A stretch of DNA of 64,000 nucleotides. Origin: Streptomyces sp. NBC_00459 (GTDB lineage Bacteria; Actinomycetota; Actinomycetes; Streptomycetales; Streptomycetaceae). The position numbers and the translations under genes are program-made. The notes under the pieces were generated by a model. That model did no database searches. It worked only from the letters and a program-made list of their open reading frames with translations, and was not told the origin of the DNA. Location: contig NZ_CP107903.1 in assembly GCF_036013955.1 (NCBI RefSeq), positions 5,828,001 to 5,892,000 on the forward strand, in the 5' to 3' direction. Of this stretch, positions 19,090 through 27,191 are shown in pieces (position 1 is the first letter of the stretch; each line of letters starts with the position of its first letter).

Positions 19090-19947
19090 TCAGGTCGCCG
19101 AATTGGCACCCACCACTATGCCGTACCAGGCACCCTCGATGCGACGGTACAGATCTGCTCCTTGTCGCACCCTGATGCCGAGGCACCCTCGGTAGGAGTC
19201 TCCCGTGTTCTTGCGAACGGTCGAGGGATTGTGCTTCTTGAGGATCGTCCTGCCCAGGGCTGACGGGTCCATTCCGATGAGGTCGGCCCAGTGGCGTTCG
19301 GCGGCGACGACGTCGGCAGACTCGTGAATCATGACGCGACAATGCAGCCGTTCCCGACTTACCTCAAGCAGGTCGAGCCAGGCGAGGAAGACTCTGATCA
19401 TTCCGGGGTCGCTGTTGACGAACTCCACACACTCGCGGCGAGCGTGTGGCTTGTCCTTGGTCCCCTCGGCCCAGTAGAGGGCGACACCTGTAAGGAACAA
19501 CTCGCGATCCGACAGTTCACCGACGGCTGTCGCTGCTGCCTGCTTCGTGGCGTCACGCTCCTGCTGTCGGGAGGCTTGCAGCCGAGCGAGCCCCGCGTTC
19601 ATCCGCTCCCGCTGCTCCTTCGGTGTGCACTTGGGCTCCGGATGCGGCAGATCCCGCACCCAAAGTGAAACCGAACTCTTCGAACACCCCAGTTCCGCCT
19701 GGATCCGGTTGTAGGTCCAGCCCTGCTTCCGCAGTTCCCGCGCCCTCTCGCGGAGGTCGTCCTTCGCTCGCGGGCGCTTCGTCCACTCCGGAGGAGGTTC
19801 GCCCTCGACGAGGCGCTGCAGGACCTCCTTGTTGTGGACCTGGAGCTCGTCGCGGATCTGCCGAAGGCTCAGGCCCTCTCGCCGCAACGCCAGCGCCCGC
19901 TCCCGCAGTCCCTCGAAATCCGCGTACTTGCCACATGCATGTTCCAT
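19090..19947 (-). CDS. double helix-turn-helix protein with a LAGLIDADG-like C-terminal half
   Basis: A protein of 285 residues of unknown function. The N terminus holds two related HTH units: LRERALALRREGLSLRQIRDELQV and LRERARELRKQGWTYNRIQAELGCSKSSVSLWVRDLP, the second like a resolvase or sigma-region recognition helix. A basic linker follows, then LTGVALYWAEGTKDK and VEFVNSDPGMIRVFLAWLDLL, then MIHESADVVAAERHWADLIG. This pattern recalls the compact LAGLIDADG-like folds seen in some homing-endonuclease-derived DNA-binding proteins (inference). ATG 19947 follows GAGGG at seven bases. It sits 27 bases upstream of tRNA-Gln, so read-through into the tRNA is possible. Confidence 0.7.
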   Translation of the reverse strand: MEHACGKYADFEGLRERALALRREGLSLRQIRDELQVHNKEVLQRLVEGEPPPEWTKRPRAKDDLRERARELRKQGWTYNRIQAELGCSKSSVSLWVRDLPHPEPKCTPKEQRERMNAGLARLQASRQQERDATKQAAATAVGELSDRELFLTGVALYWAEGTKDKPHARRECVEFVNSDPGMIRVFLAWLDLLEVSRERLHCRVMIHESADVVAAERHWADLIGMDPSALGRTILKKHNPSTVRKNTGDSYRGCLGIRVRQGADLYRRIEGAWYGIVVGANSAT

Positions 19948-20125
19948 GGGCAAACCCTCGGGGTGGAATCACCGCTTCCGGGGTCGAACGGTGCGCGATT
20001 CAGCAGTTCGAGGGATTCTGGTGGGTTTCGCTTCTGTTCGATTGTGGTCACGGCGGGCTGTGTGGTGTAGGCCGGTCGTCGAAACTCGCCGGAAAAGCGG
20101 GGGGTGGCGCCCGTAGGCTGGACGC

Positions 20126-21439
20126 ATGACCACTACGGGGGAAGACCACGCCGCGGCCCTGACCGGGCCGTTGTGGTGGGCCCGGTGGCGCAGTGCGGCG
20201 TTTGACGTGGGTCTCGCGGTGCTGTCCGCCGGGGAGTGTGCGGCGGAGGGGGTCCGGTTCGCCGGGGAGGCGGGGATCCCGGCGGCGGCGGGGATCGTGT
20301 TCGGGCTTGTGGCCGGGTCCGTGCTGGTGTTGCGGCGGCGGTGGCCGATCGCTGTCGTGCTGGTGTCGATCGCCGTCGCGCCGGCCCAGATGGGCTATCT
20401 GATGGGCATCGTCGGGCTGTACACGCTCGCCGCCTCCGAGCTGCCCCGGCGGATCATCGGGGCGTTGGCGGGGATGGCGATGGTGGGGACGCTGATCGTG
20501 ACGTTCGTGCGGTCGCATCAGGACATGGCGGACGGGAGTCTGAAGATCGGGGACTGGCTGGTTCCTGTCGTCGCCATCACCACGTCGCTGGGTGTCACCG
20601 CGCCGCCGTTGCTTCTCGGGCTGTATGTGGGTGCTCGGCGGCGGTTGATGGAGAGCCTTCGGGAGCGGGCCGACAGTCTGGAGCGGGAGCTTCAGTTGCT
20701 GGCCGAGCGGGCCGAGGAGCGGGCGGAGTGGGCGCGGAACGAGGAGCGGACGCGGATCGCCCGTGAGATGCATGACGTGGTGGCCCACCGGGTGAGTTTG
20801 ATGGTGGTGCATGCGGCGGCTCTGCAGGCGGTCGCGCGCAAGGATCCGGAGAAGGCTGTGCGCAATGCCGCTCTGGTGGGGGACATGGGGCGGCAGGCGT
20901 TGACCGAGTTGCGGGAGATGCTCGGGGTGCTGCGGTCGGGGGACGGGCTGGAGCGGCGGGTGCAGGGTGTGCCGTTGGCGGCGGTGGGTGTGGCCGCGGC
21001 GGTGGCTGCCTCTCGTGCTGCGGAGGGTGGTGAGGGGGCGGGGGACGGGCCGTGTCTGTCCGAGTTGGAGGAGTTGGTCGGGCAGTCGGCGGCTGCCGGG
21101 ATGGTCGTCGCGCTGTCGGTCGAGGGGGAGGTGCGGTTGTACGGGGCGATGGTGGAGCAGACCGCGTATCGGGTGGTGCAGGAGGCGTTGACGAACGTTC
21201 ACAAGCACGCGGCGGGTGCGAAGACGCATGTACGGCTGGCTCATCGGGGTGACGAGATCGCGATGCAGGTGGAGAACGAGCCGCCGCCCGAGCCGTCGTC
21301 GGGCTCGTCGGTGCGGTTTCCGTCCGGTGGCAATGGTCTGCTCGGGATGAAGGAGCGGGTTGCCGCGTTGGGCGGGGTTTTCGTGTCCGGGCCGACGGAG
21401 GCCGGGGGGTTTCGGGTGTCGGCGGTCATTCCGACGTGA
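20126..21439 (+). CDS. NarL-type two-component sensor histidine kinase (orphan)
   Basis: A protein of 437 residues. The N-terminal half has four or five membrane segments (AAGIVFGLVAGSVLVL, WPIAVVLVSIAVAPAQMGYLMGIVGLYTLA, IIGALAGMAMVGTLIVTF, WLVPVVAITTSLG). A coiled linker leads into HisKA_3 with REMHDVVAHRVSLMVVHAAALQ (phospho-accepting His216) and the ATPase domain (VVQEALTNVHKHA as N box, GNGLLGMKERVAALGG as G box). No response regulator is adjacent, which is unusual for this class. The start lies six bases after a TAGGCT hexamer, so the mRNA may be leaderless. The signal is unknown. Confidence 0.9.
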   Translation: MTTTGEDHAAALTGPLWWARWRSAAFDVGLAVLSAGECAAEGVRFAGEAGIPAAAGIVFGLVAGSVLVLRRRWPIAVVLVSIAVAPAQMGYLMGIVGLYTLAASELPRRIIGALAGMAMVGTLIVTFVRSHQDMADGSLKIGDWLVPVVAITTSLGVTAPPLLLGLYVGARRRLMESLRERADSLERELQLLAERAEERAEWARNEERTRIAREMHDVVAHRVSLMVVHAAALQAVARKDPEKAVRNAALVGDMGRQALTELREMLGVLRSGDGLERRVQGVPLAAVGVAAAVAASRAAEGGEGAGDGPCLSELEELVGQSAAAGMVVALSVEGEVRLYGAMVEQTAYRVVQEALTNVHKHAAGAKTHVRLAHRGDEIAMQVENEPPPEPSSGSSVRFPSGGNGLLGMKERVAALGGVFVSGPTEAGGFRVSAVIPT

Positions 21440-21450
21440 CGCTCCGCTGG

Positions 21451-21520
21451 TTGTGCGGTTCTTTGGCTGCGGGTCCGGTGGGGGCTGGTCGCGCAGTTCT
21501 CCGCGCCTCTGTCGGGGCGC
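21451..21520. repeat. dispersed Streptomyces intergenic repeat (GGCTGGTCGCGCAGTT type)
   Basis: The gap between the kinase and the SUKH-3 gene contains GGGGGCTGGTCGCGCAGTT followed by CTCCGCGCC. I recognise this as a common Streptomyces intergenic element, from memory of the genus rather than a search. It lies between two convergent genes. Confidence 0.5.
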
Positions 21521-21553
21521 GTCGCGTACCCGACCTGGCCCGGCGGGCGGGGC

Positions 21554-22048
21554 TCAGGGAGGTGTCAGGCGGACCGGTTCCAGGCCGGTGACCAGGGTGG
21601 CGAGGGCCTGGTCGACGTCGGCGCCGAGGTACCAGTCGCCGGTGTGGTCGAGGGCGTAGACGCGGCCGGCTGTGTCGATGGCCAGCAGGGACTGGGTCTC
21701 GGGTTCCTCGCCGAGGGGGCAGACCTCGGTGTCGAGGGCGCGGCCGAGGTCGGCGAGGGTGCGGGCCATGTGGAGGCCGTGCAGGGGGTCGAGGTGCAGG
21801 GCGGTGGGGGCGACCTGGCGGCCGGTGCCGGGGGGTGTGATGTGCAGGCCGCCGAATTCGGCCCAGGCTTCCACGGCGGCCGGGAAGACCGCGTGGCGGT
21901 GTCCGGCGGGGGAGGTGTGGCCGCGCAGGGTGTCGGCCCAGATCTCGGCCTGTTTTATGTCCCAGCGGCCGGGTTGCCATCCGGCGGCGCGCAGTGCGGC
22001 GTCGACGGCCACGGGGAAGCGGGTGGTGGAGGTGCGGTCGGTGTGCAT
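21554..22048 (-). CDS. SUKH-3 family immunity-type protein
   Basis: A protein of about 164 residues: FPVAVDAALRAAGWQPGRWDIKQAEIWADTL, FPAAVEAWAEFGGLHITPPG, HLDPLHGLHMARTLADLGRALDTEVCPLGEE, LLAIDTAGRVYALDHTGDWYLGADVDQALATLVTG. The W..(G/A)R...I..AE.WAD.L start and the VYAL.HTGDWYLG core fit the SUKH-3 immunity family. Members neutralise polymorphic toxins, often deaminases. It is 92 bases downstream of, and in line with, a YwqJ-like deaminase gene, which supports a toxin-immunity pairing. ATG 22048 follows GAAGGG; ATG 22072 is an alternative start without a ribosome binding site. Confidence 0.75.
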   Translation of the reverse strand: MHTDRTSTTRFPVAVDAALRAAGWQPGRWDIKQAEIWADTLRGHTSPAGHRHAVFPAAVEAWAEFGGLHITPPGTGRQVAPTALHLDPLHGLHMARTLADLGRALDTEVCPLGEEPETQSLLAIDTAGRVYALDHTGDWYLGADVDQALATLVTGLEPVRLTPP

Positions 22049-22140
22049 CTGCCCTTCGATCGTCGAGGTCATGGACCGGCGCGAGCGCGTGCCTGGTGCG
22101 GCGCCGTCGTGCGGTGGGGCCTGGGGGTGGGGTGGGGGCG

Positions 22141-22728
22141 TCAGTCGGTGGGGGCCGACGAGTCGACTATGCGGACGCCGAAGTGGGCGCTGAGCGCTGT
22201 GCAGGAGCGGCAGGGTGCGGCGAAGCTGCCGTGGAGGGGGTCGCCGTCCTCGCGGATGCGGCGGGTGGTGAGTTTGGCTTGTTTGAGTGCTCTGCGGGCT
22301 TCGCCGTTGGTCATGGGTTTGCGGGCGGCGCGTCGGCTGCGGGCCTCGTCGGCGACGGTGATCTGCCGGGATATGAGGAGTGCTTCGGCGCAGCGGCCGG
22401 TGGATCGGTCGCGTTGGGTGCTGGCGAGGGTGTCGAGGAAGTCCTGGACGAGTGGGTGCAGGGTGGGTGGCTGGTCGCCGCGTGCGGCTGTGCCGGTGAG
22501 GGTCGCGCCGCGTACGGAGAGGGCGGCGGCGACGGTCGGGAGTATGCCGTCGCGGCGGTGGCGGAGGGTGGGTGCGCGGGGTGGCTCGTCGGCGCTCCAG
22601 CCGACGCGTGGGTCGCCGCCGGGTCTGCCGGTCGTGCCGGGCATTGCGGGTGTGGGTGTTCCTGTGGTGCCCTGCGTCGGCCGTCCTGTCGGCCTTCCTG
22701 TTTCTGTCCCCGTCTGTGTCGCGTTCAT
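22141..22728 (-). CDS. YwqJ-related putative nucleic-acid/nucleotide deaminase
   Basis: A protein of 195 residues. The first 50 or so are Thr/Gly/Pro-rich and look disordered. The core carries TGRCAEALLISRQ (Cys113, Glu115) and AAPCRSCTALSAHFGVRIVD (Cys173, Cys176), which together give the C-A-E ... P-C-x-x-C zinc site of the cytidine-deaminase superfamily. Spacing and flanks match the YwqJ toxin-deaminase family. There is no signal peptide or secretion module, so it should be cytosolic. ATG 22728 has GGAGG at a workable distance; ATG 22737 is too close to it. A SUKH-3 gene follows in the same direction. The substrate is unknown. Confidence 0.75.
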   Translation of the reverse strand: MNATQTGTETGRPTGRPTQGTTGTPTPAMPGTTGRPGGDPRVGWSADEPPRAPTLRHRRDGILPTVAAALSVRGATLTGTAARGDQPPTLHPLVQDFLDTLASTQRDRSTGRCAEALLISRQITVADEARSRRAARKPMTNGEARRALKQAKLTTRRIREDGDPLHGSFAAPCRSCTALSAHFGVRIVDSSAPTD

Positions 22729-23080
22729 GATCGTCATCCCCTCCGGTGCCTCCCCCGTGAAACCCCTCGGCGGACACAGAGTGCCAAATGGCGTGCCTGG
22801 AGCGGTAGCTGGGGCGGTGTGACACGCCCGGGCTTCGCCGCACCGTCACGGCAGGGTGACGGCAGGTCACGGAACGCGGGGGCCGGTGGCTGGTGCCGGT
22901 GACCGGTGTCGGCGTACCGCATAGGCTGTCGGGCAGCCGCGATCCGCAGCGCCGTCCGGGTTGCTGTCCGCACTGATGTGCTGACAGGCGGGACGGGGTG
23001 ATGTGTCGTGATGTGATGTGACAGACGTACGGGTCGTACTGATGTACAGGCCTTACAGGACGCCGCAGGGGGCAACCGCC
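22729..23080. promoter_or_regulatory. divergent promoter region of the deaminase/SUKH locus
   Basis: About 350 bases separate the minus-strand deaminase pair from the plus-strand SMI1 and fused-deaminase genes, so both arms must be transcribed from here. The part near the plus-strand gene is unusually AT-containing for this genome, with closely spaced GTGATGT words near 22998-23020 and a GTACGGGTCGTACTGATGTAC segment with GTAC half-sites near 23028-23048. I cannot assign -35/-10 boxes with confidence. Confidence 0.35.
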
Positions 23081-24088
23081 ATGACGACAGGTCGGCTCGG
23101 GCAGCGAGCCGTGCCGCCGAACGCGGCCTATGCCGGGCAGGTCGTGCACTTCCCGGATCCGGTACGGGCCACTCGGCATCCCAGAGGGGTGCGGGTCGAC
23201 GAACACGGCTATCCGGACTTCTCGCTCTACGCGCGTGCGGCGGCGGAGATCGCCGAGCCGCCCGAGGGCTTCGGTGTCGACGAATTGCGGCTGACGGACT
23301 ACGTGTCGGCGAACGCGGCGCTGGCCGCGTCGGGGCACGAGTTGTGGGACACGGTTCCGGCGGTGGCGACTCCGCACGGCTGGACCTGGCACCACGTACC
23401 GGGCGGGCGGCGACTGGAGCTCGTCCCGGTCGAGGTGAAGGCGCTGCTGCGGCATCACGGCGGGATCGCGACGTCGGCCGTCGACCAGCACAAGCGTGGT
23501 ACGCGGCCGTTGCAGGAGACGCGGCCGGCGCACTTCGCGCTGCCGAGGTCGGCGGTGGCGGTGACCGAGTTGCAGGTGCAGGGCGTCGAGGAGGACCTCG
23601 GTTACCGGCTGCCGGGGGCGTACCGGTCGTTCCTGAAGGCGGCGGGCGGGTGCGCGCCGGTGGGTGCGGCGCTCGATGCCGAGCTGGGGCTGCTGCTGGA
23701 CCAGCCGTTCTTCACGGTGCGGGACGAGGCGGCGGTCAACGACCTGGTGTACGTCAACAAGTGCCTGCGGGACCATCTGACGAAGGACTATCTGTGCGTC
23801 GGTTTCGTGCAGGGCGGTCTGCTGGCCGTGAAGGTGAAGGGTGAGCGGCTCGGTTCGGTGTGGTTCAGCGCGTACGACGACGCGCGGGACGTCGATCCGA
23901 CGTGGCCGCCGGCCGACCGGGTGCAGCGGCTGCTGCTGCCGTGCGGCGACGACTTCGACCAGTTCCTGTCCCGGCTCGCCGGCAATCCGCCGGAGCTGGA
24001 GACGGTGGCGAACCTGATGGTGGACGGCGGTTTCGCGCGTGCGGTGCCGGCTTCCGGGGCGTCTTCGGCGTCTTCGGTGGGGGAGTGA
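23081..24088 (+). CDS. SMI1/KNR4 (SUKH) family protein
   Basis: A protein of 335 residues. The recognisable SUKH element is in the second half: VTELQVQGVEEDLGYRLPGAYRSFLKAAGGCAPVGAAL (about 165-205), then LDQPFFTVRD, LCVGFVQGGLLAVKVKG, and a hydrophobic C-terminal stretch. The first 140 residues (YPDFSLYARAAAEIAEPPEGFGVDELRLTDYVSANAAL, TPHGWTWHHVPGGRRLELVPVEVKALLRHHGG) resemble the end of a nuclease-type toxin module with an HHxGG motif, so it may be a fused toxin-derived and immunity domain; this is tentative. It lies eight bases upstream of the giant deaminase/SUKH-4 gene and divergent from the YwqJ pair. Confidence 0.7.
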   Translation: MTTGRLGQRAVPPNAAYAGQVVHFPDPVRATRHPRGVRVDEHGYPDFSLYARAAAEIAEPPEGFGVDELRLTDYVSANAALAASGHELWDTVPAVATPHGWTWHHVPGGRRLELVPVEVKALLRHHGGIATSAVDQHKRGTRPLQETRPAHFALPRSAVAVTELQVQGVEEDLGYRLPGAYRSFLKAAGGCAPVGAALDAELGLLLDQPFFTVRDEAAVNDLVYVNKCLRDHLTKDYLCVGFVQGGLLAVKVKGERLGSVWFSAYDDARDVDPTWPPADRVQRLLLPCGDDFDQFLSRLAGNPPELETVANLMVDGGFARAVPASGASSASSVGE

Positions 24089-24096
24089 GCTGACCG

Positions 24097-27015
24097 ATGG
24101 TGACTTTCGCGCAGGCGCAGGAGCGCGCCGAGGAATGGGTCAACGGGGATGTGCCGTCGTATCAGCACCGGGAGGTGCGGGTGCGGGAGTTCGAGCTCGG
24201 GTTCGTGGTCTGGGCGGAGGACCGCGCGGAGGGTCCGCGTTCGGACGGCGGTGCGCAGCGGCTGGTCCTTGCCCGGGACAGTGGTGAGGCCACTCTGTGG
24301 CCCGCCCTGCCGGTCGGCGAGGTGATCCGCCGGTACGAGGAGCAGTACGGCCGTGCGGCCTCGGTCGAGGACGCGGTACCGGCGCCTCCGGCGCGGGTCG
24401 ACCTGAACCAGACGTCGTTCCTGCTGACTCCGCCGGAGTGGTTGCAGGAGGCGGCGGACAAGCTGGGGATTTCTGATCGGCGGGCGGCTTCGGGTTCCGG
24501 CACCTCGGGTGGCGGTGCGGCTTCGGCCGCTCCCCCGGCTCCCCCGGTTCCCGTGGCTTCTTCGGGCGGGGGGCCGGTGGACGCGGTGCCGCCTGTGGGT
24601 GCCACGCCGTGGACCGGGACCGACACGACGAGTGTGGACGCGGGCGAGGACCGTTCCGTGCCGCTTCCGGCGACCGTGTTCGCGCCGCAACTGGGTGACG
24701 AGGACCGGGACGACGTCCCGCGTCCCCGGGACGCCTTCAACGGCGGTCCGGGCGCTCCCGGGACTTCGGGTGCTCCGGGGTACGGGTATCCGCAGAGGGC
24801 CGGTGGCCCCTCGTACGGGTACCCGCAGGGTGCGCCCGGTGTGCCCAACTCTCCGGGGCGGGCGCTCGCGCCCAACGCGGGCGAGATCGCGGACGCGGCG
24901 ACCAGCAAGGCGCCGCCGCCGCGCGGTGCCCGGGGCGCGAGCGCCCCGCCTCCCCCGGGTGCGCCGGGAACTCCGGGCGCGCGTCCGGGAGTTGCGCCGC
25001 CTTCCCCGCCGCCGGGTCCTGGTCCTGCGGGGGGATATGTGCCTACGCAGTTCGTGTCGGCGCTGGGGCCTGATGGGCTCGACGGTGCGAATCCGGCCGG
25101 CGGTCCGCCCCCGCCTGGCGGTCTGGATCGGCCGGGTGCTCCGAGTGCTCCGGGCGTCCCGGGTGCTCCGAATCCGCCCGGTGCTCCCAACTCGCCTGCG
25201 GGGGCGCCGCCTGGGGGCGTTCACCAGGCCGCGACGATGTTCTCCGGTCCCGGCGGTCCCGGTGCGCCCCAGCCTCCGGCGGCTCCCGGGGTTCCGGGTG
25301 CGGGCCGGGGCCCGGGTGCGCCTGGCGCTCCGGGTGCCCCGGGTGGGGCCGGTCGGCTCGGTGTGTCCGGTGCTCCGCAGCCTCCCGGCGCGCCGAATCC
25401 GCCTGGCGCTCCGTTGCCTCCGGGTCCGCCCGGCACCCCAGGTGCCACTGGCGGGCCGAACCGACCGGGCGTTCCCCACTCGCCCGGGGGTACCCCGCCG
25501 GACGGTGTCCACCAGGCCGCGACCATGTTCGCCGACCCTCATCAGGGCGGCGCCCCCAACGCACCCCGGCCGCCGGGCGTACCGGGTGCTCCCCAGCCTC
25601 CGGGTGCCCCCGGCGTGCCCGGTGCGCCGGGCGTTCCGTCCGCTCCCGGTGCTCCCGGTGCGGTGCATCACGCCGAGACCATGCTGGCCGGTCCTCCGGT
25701 CGGCGGTCCCGGCATGCCCCCGCCGCCCCCGGCCGTCGGTGTACCAGGCGGTCCGGGAGGTCCGGGCACTGCTGGTGGATCGGGTGCTCCCGGTTTCCCC
25801 GGCACTCACGGCACGCCCCCCGGCGCTCCCCAGCACCCCATGCCCCCTGGCGCGATGCCCCCGCCCCCCGGCGGCCGGCCGGCGCCCGGTGTGCCCGCGC
25901 CGGGTGGTCAGGCCGTTCCCGGGCTCGCGGCGCCCGTCCAGTCGGCGCACGTCCCCGGGTTTCCGCCGCCGCCTGCCCCGGGTCTCTCCGCGCCGCCGCC
26001 CGCCCCCCAGGCCCCTTCCTACGGCTACCCGCCGCCCGGGCAGCCCACGGTCGGGCCCGGCTATCAGGCCGTTCTTCGTTACCGGGCGCCCGACGGGTCC
26101 GAGCAGCAGGTGATCCGGCGGTCCGCGCCCGGGACGCCGCATCCGGAGTGGCAGATCTTCCATGAGCTGCGGGCGATGAACATCCCGCCGGACCAGGTCC
26201 TCGAACTCCACACCGAGTTGGAGAGCTGTGAACTGCCGGGTGCCTACTGCGCCCGCATGATCCGAGAGCAGTGGCCGAACGCCCGGATCACGAGCATCGC
26301 GCCGTACGGCACCGATCACGCGAGCCGTCAGCAGGGCATGGCCCAACTCCTGGCGCACCAGGGTGAGTTGCATCAGGTGGCGGATGGTCCGGCCCGTCCG
26401 GGGCCGGTGCGTACGCCGCTGCCGCCCGTGCAGCCCGCGCCGCCGATCCCGCCGGAGGCGGTCGCCCAGGAGATGGCCGCCGCGTTCGGACCCGGGGTGT
26501 TCCGGTTCGACCAGGCGGCGGTGTCGCGGCAGGGGGTGCCGCCGATCGTGGCGCACACCCTGGTCGTGGCCGGGCTGCCCGCCGACATGGGGCCGTTCTT
26601 CTGGGCGCAGGCCCAGCCGGGGCGGCCGGTGCCGACCCTCGCCGAGCTGGCGCAGGAGCGGGGGGTGCGGCCGGCGGCGGACGCCGGGTCGTATCTCGTC
26701 ATGGGCAGCGACTTCGGCAAGGCGATCTGTGTGCAGTACGGGACGGCGAACATCGTCGCGGTGCCCGTGGAGGCGGGGCCGGGCGGAGCACCCGTACCGC
26801 CGCAGTTCGTGAACACGGGGCTGCCCGAGTTCGCGCGGTGTCTCGCGCTGCTCGGCCGTATGTGGCGGTTGCGCTACGGCCTCAACCAGGAGCAGGCGGG
26901 CCGCTGGACGGTCGATTTCCAGGCCCAGCTCGCCTCCCTCGATCCGGCGGCGCTCGGCTCCCCGGAGAGCTGGTGGTCGGTGCTGCTGGAGGAGATGTGG
27001 GACGGGTTGCTCTGA
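24097..27015 (+). CDS. Imm35/YrhB-like - Pro/Gly linker - deaminase - SUKH-4 fusion protein
   Basis: A protein of 972 residues in four parts. Residues 1-90 (FAQAQERAEEWVNGD, FELGFVVWAEDRAEG, ATLWPALPVGEVIRRYEEQYG) fit the YrhB/Imm35 immunity fold. Residues about 140-640 are a low-complexity Pro/Gly/Ala linker with collagen-like PGAPG units and three spaced H(Q/H)A(A/E)TM motifs. Residues 650-760 form a deaminase domain with HTELESCELPGAYC (His705, Glu707, Cys711, Cys718). The C terminus (FGPGVFRFDQ, YLVMGSDFGKAICVQYGTANIVAVP, LPEFARCLALLGRMWRLRYGL) is a SUKH-4 immunity domain. No export signal is seen. A self-immune or domesticated deaminase is inferred; substrate unknown. Confidence 0.75.
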   Translation: MVTFAQAQERAEEWVNGDVPSYQHREVRVREFELGFVVWAEDRAEGPRSDGGAQRLVLARDSGEATLWPALPVGEVIRRYEEQYGRAASVEDAVPAPPARVDLNQTSFLLTPPEWLQEAADKLGISDRRAASGSGTSGGGAASAAPPAPPVPVASSGGGPVDAVPPVGATPWTGTDTTSVDAGEDRSVPLPATVFAPQLGDEDRDDVPRPRDAFNGGPGAPGTSGAPGYGYPQRAGGPSYGYPQGAPGVPNSPGRALAPNAGEIADAATSKAPPPRGARGASAPPPPGAPGTPGARPGVAPPSPPPGPGPAGGYVPTQFVSALGPDGLDGANPAGGPPPPGGLDRPGAPSAPGVPGAPNPPGAPNSPAGAPPGGVHQAATMFSGPGGPGAPQPPAAPGVPGAGRGPGAPGAPGAPGGAGRLGVSGAPQPPGAPNPPGAPLPPGPPGTPGATGGPNRPGVPHSPGGTPPDGVHQAATMFADPHQGGAPNAPRPPGVPGAPQPPGAPGVPGAPGVPSAPGAPGAVHHAETMLAGPPVGGPGMPPPPPAVGVPGGPGGPGTAGGSGAPGFPGTHGTPPGAPQHPMPPGAMPPPPGGRPAPGVPAPGGQAVPGLAAPVQSAHVPGFPPPPAPGLSAPPPAPQAPSYGYPPPGQPTVGPGYQAVLRYRAPDGSEQQVIRRSAPGTPHPEWQIFHELRAMNIPPDQVLELHTELESCELPGAYCARMIREQWPNARITSIAPYGTDHASRQQGMAQLLAHQGELHQVADGPARPGPVRTPLPPVQPAPPIPPEAVAQEMAAAFGPGVFRFDQAAVSRQGVPPIVAHTLVVAGLPADMGPFFWAQAQPGRPVPTLAELAQERGVRPAADAGSYLVMGSDFGKAICVQYGTANIVAVPVEAGPGGAPVPPQFVNTGLPEFARCLALLGRMWRLRYGLNQEQAGRWTVDFQAQLASLDPAALGSPESWWSVLLEEMWDGLL

Positions 27016-27031
27016 CCTGCTGAGCAGAGGA

Positions 27032-27071
27032 GGAAGGGGGTGGGTGGCCGCACGGCCACCCACCCCCTTCC
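27032..27071 (+). terminator. perfect 18-bp hairpin after the deaminase/SUKH-4 gene
   Basis: GGAAGGGGGTGGGTGGCC (27032-27049) is exactly complementary to 27054-27071 with a GCAC loop. It follows the stop by 16 bases and closes the SMI1/deaminase transcript. Confidence 0.85.
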
Positions 27072-27191
27072 GTGTACCGAGAGCTCGTACAGGCCGTGAC
27101 CCGGCCCGGAGTGTCGCGTTAGGCACATTTCATCCCAATCCATCAAGATGTGCGCGAAATCATTACGTCGTACGCGGAGAGGGGTCGCAGG

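Noticed and set aside
23788..27126. A very long open frame on the minus strand opposite the deaminase/SUKH-4 gene
   Set aside because: Its translation is Arg/Pro/Thr-rich low complexity with no domain. It is the antisense of a GC-rich Pro/Gly-coding gene, where stop codons are rare.
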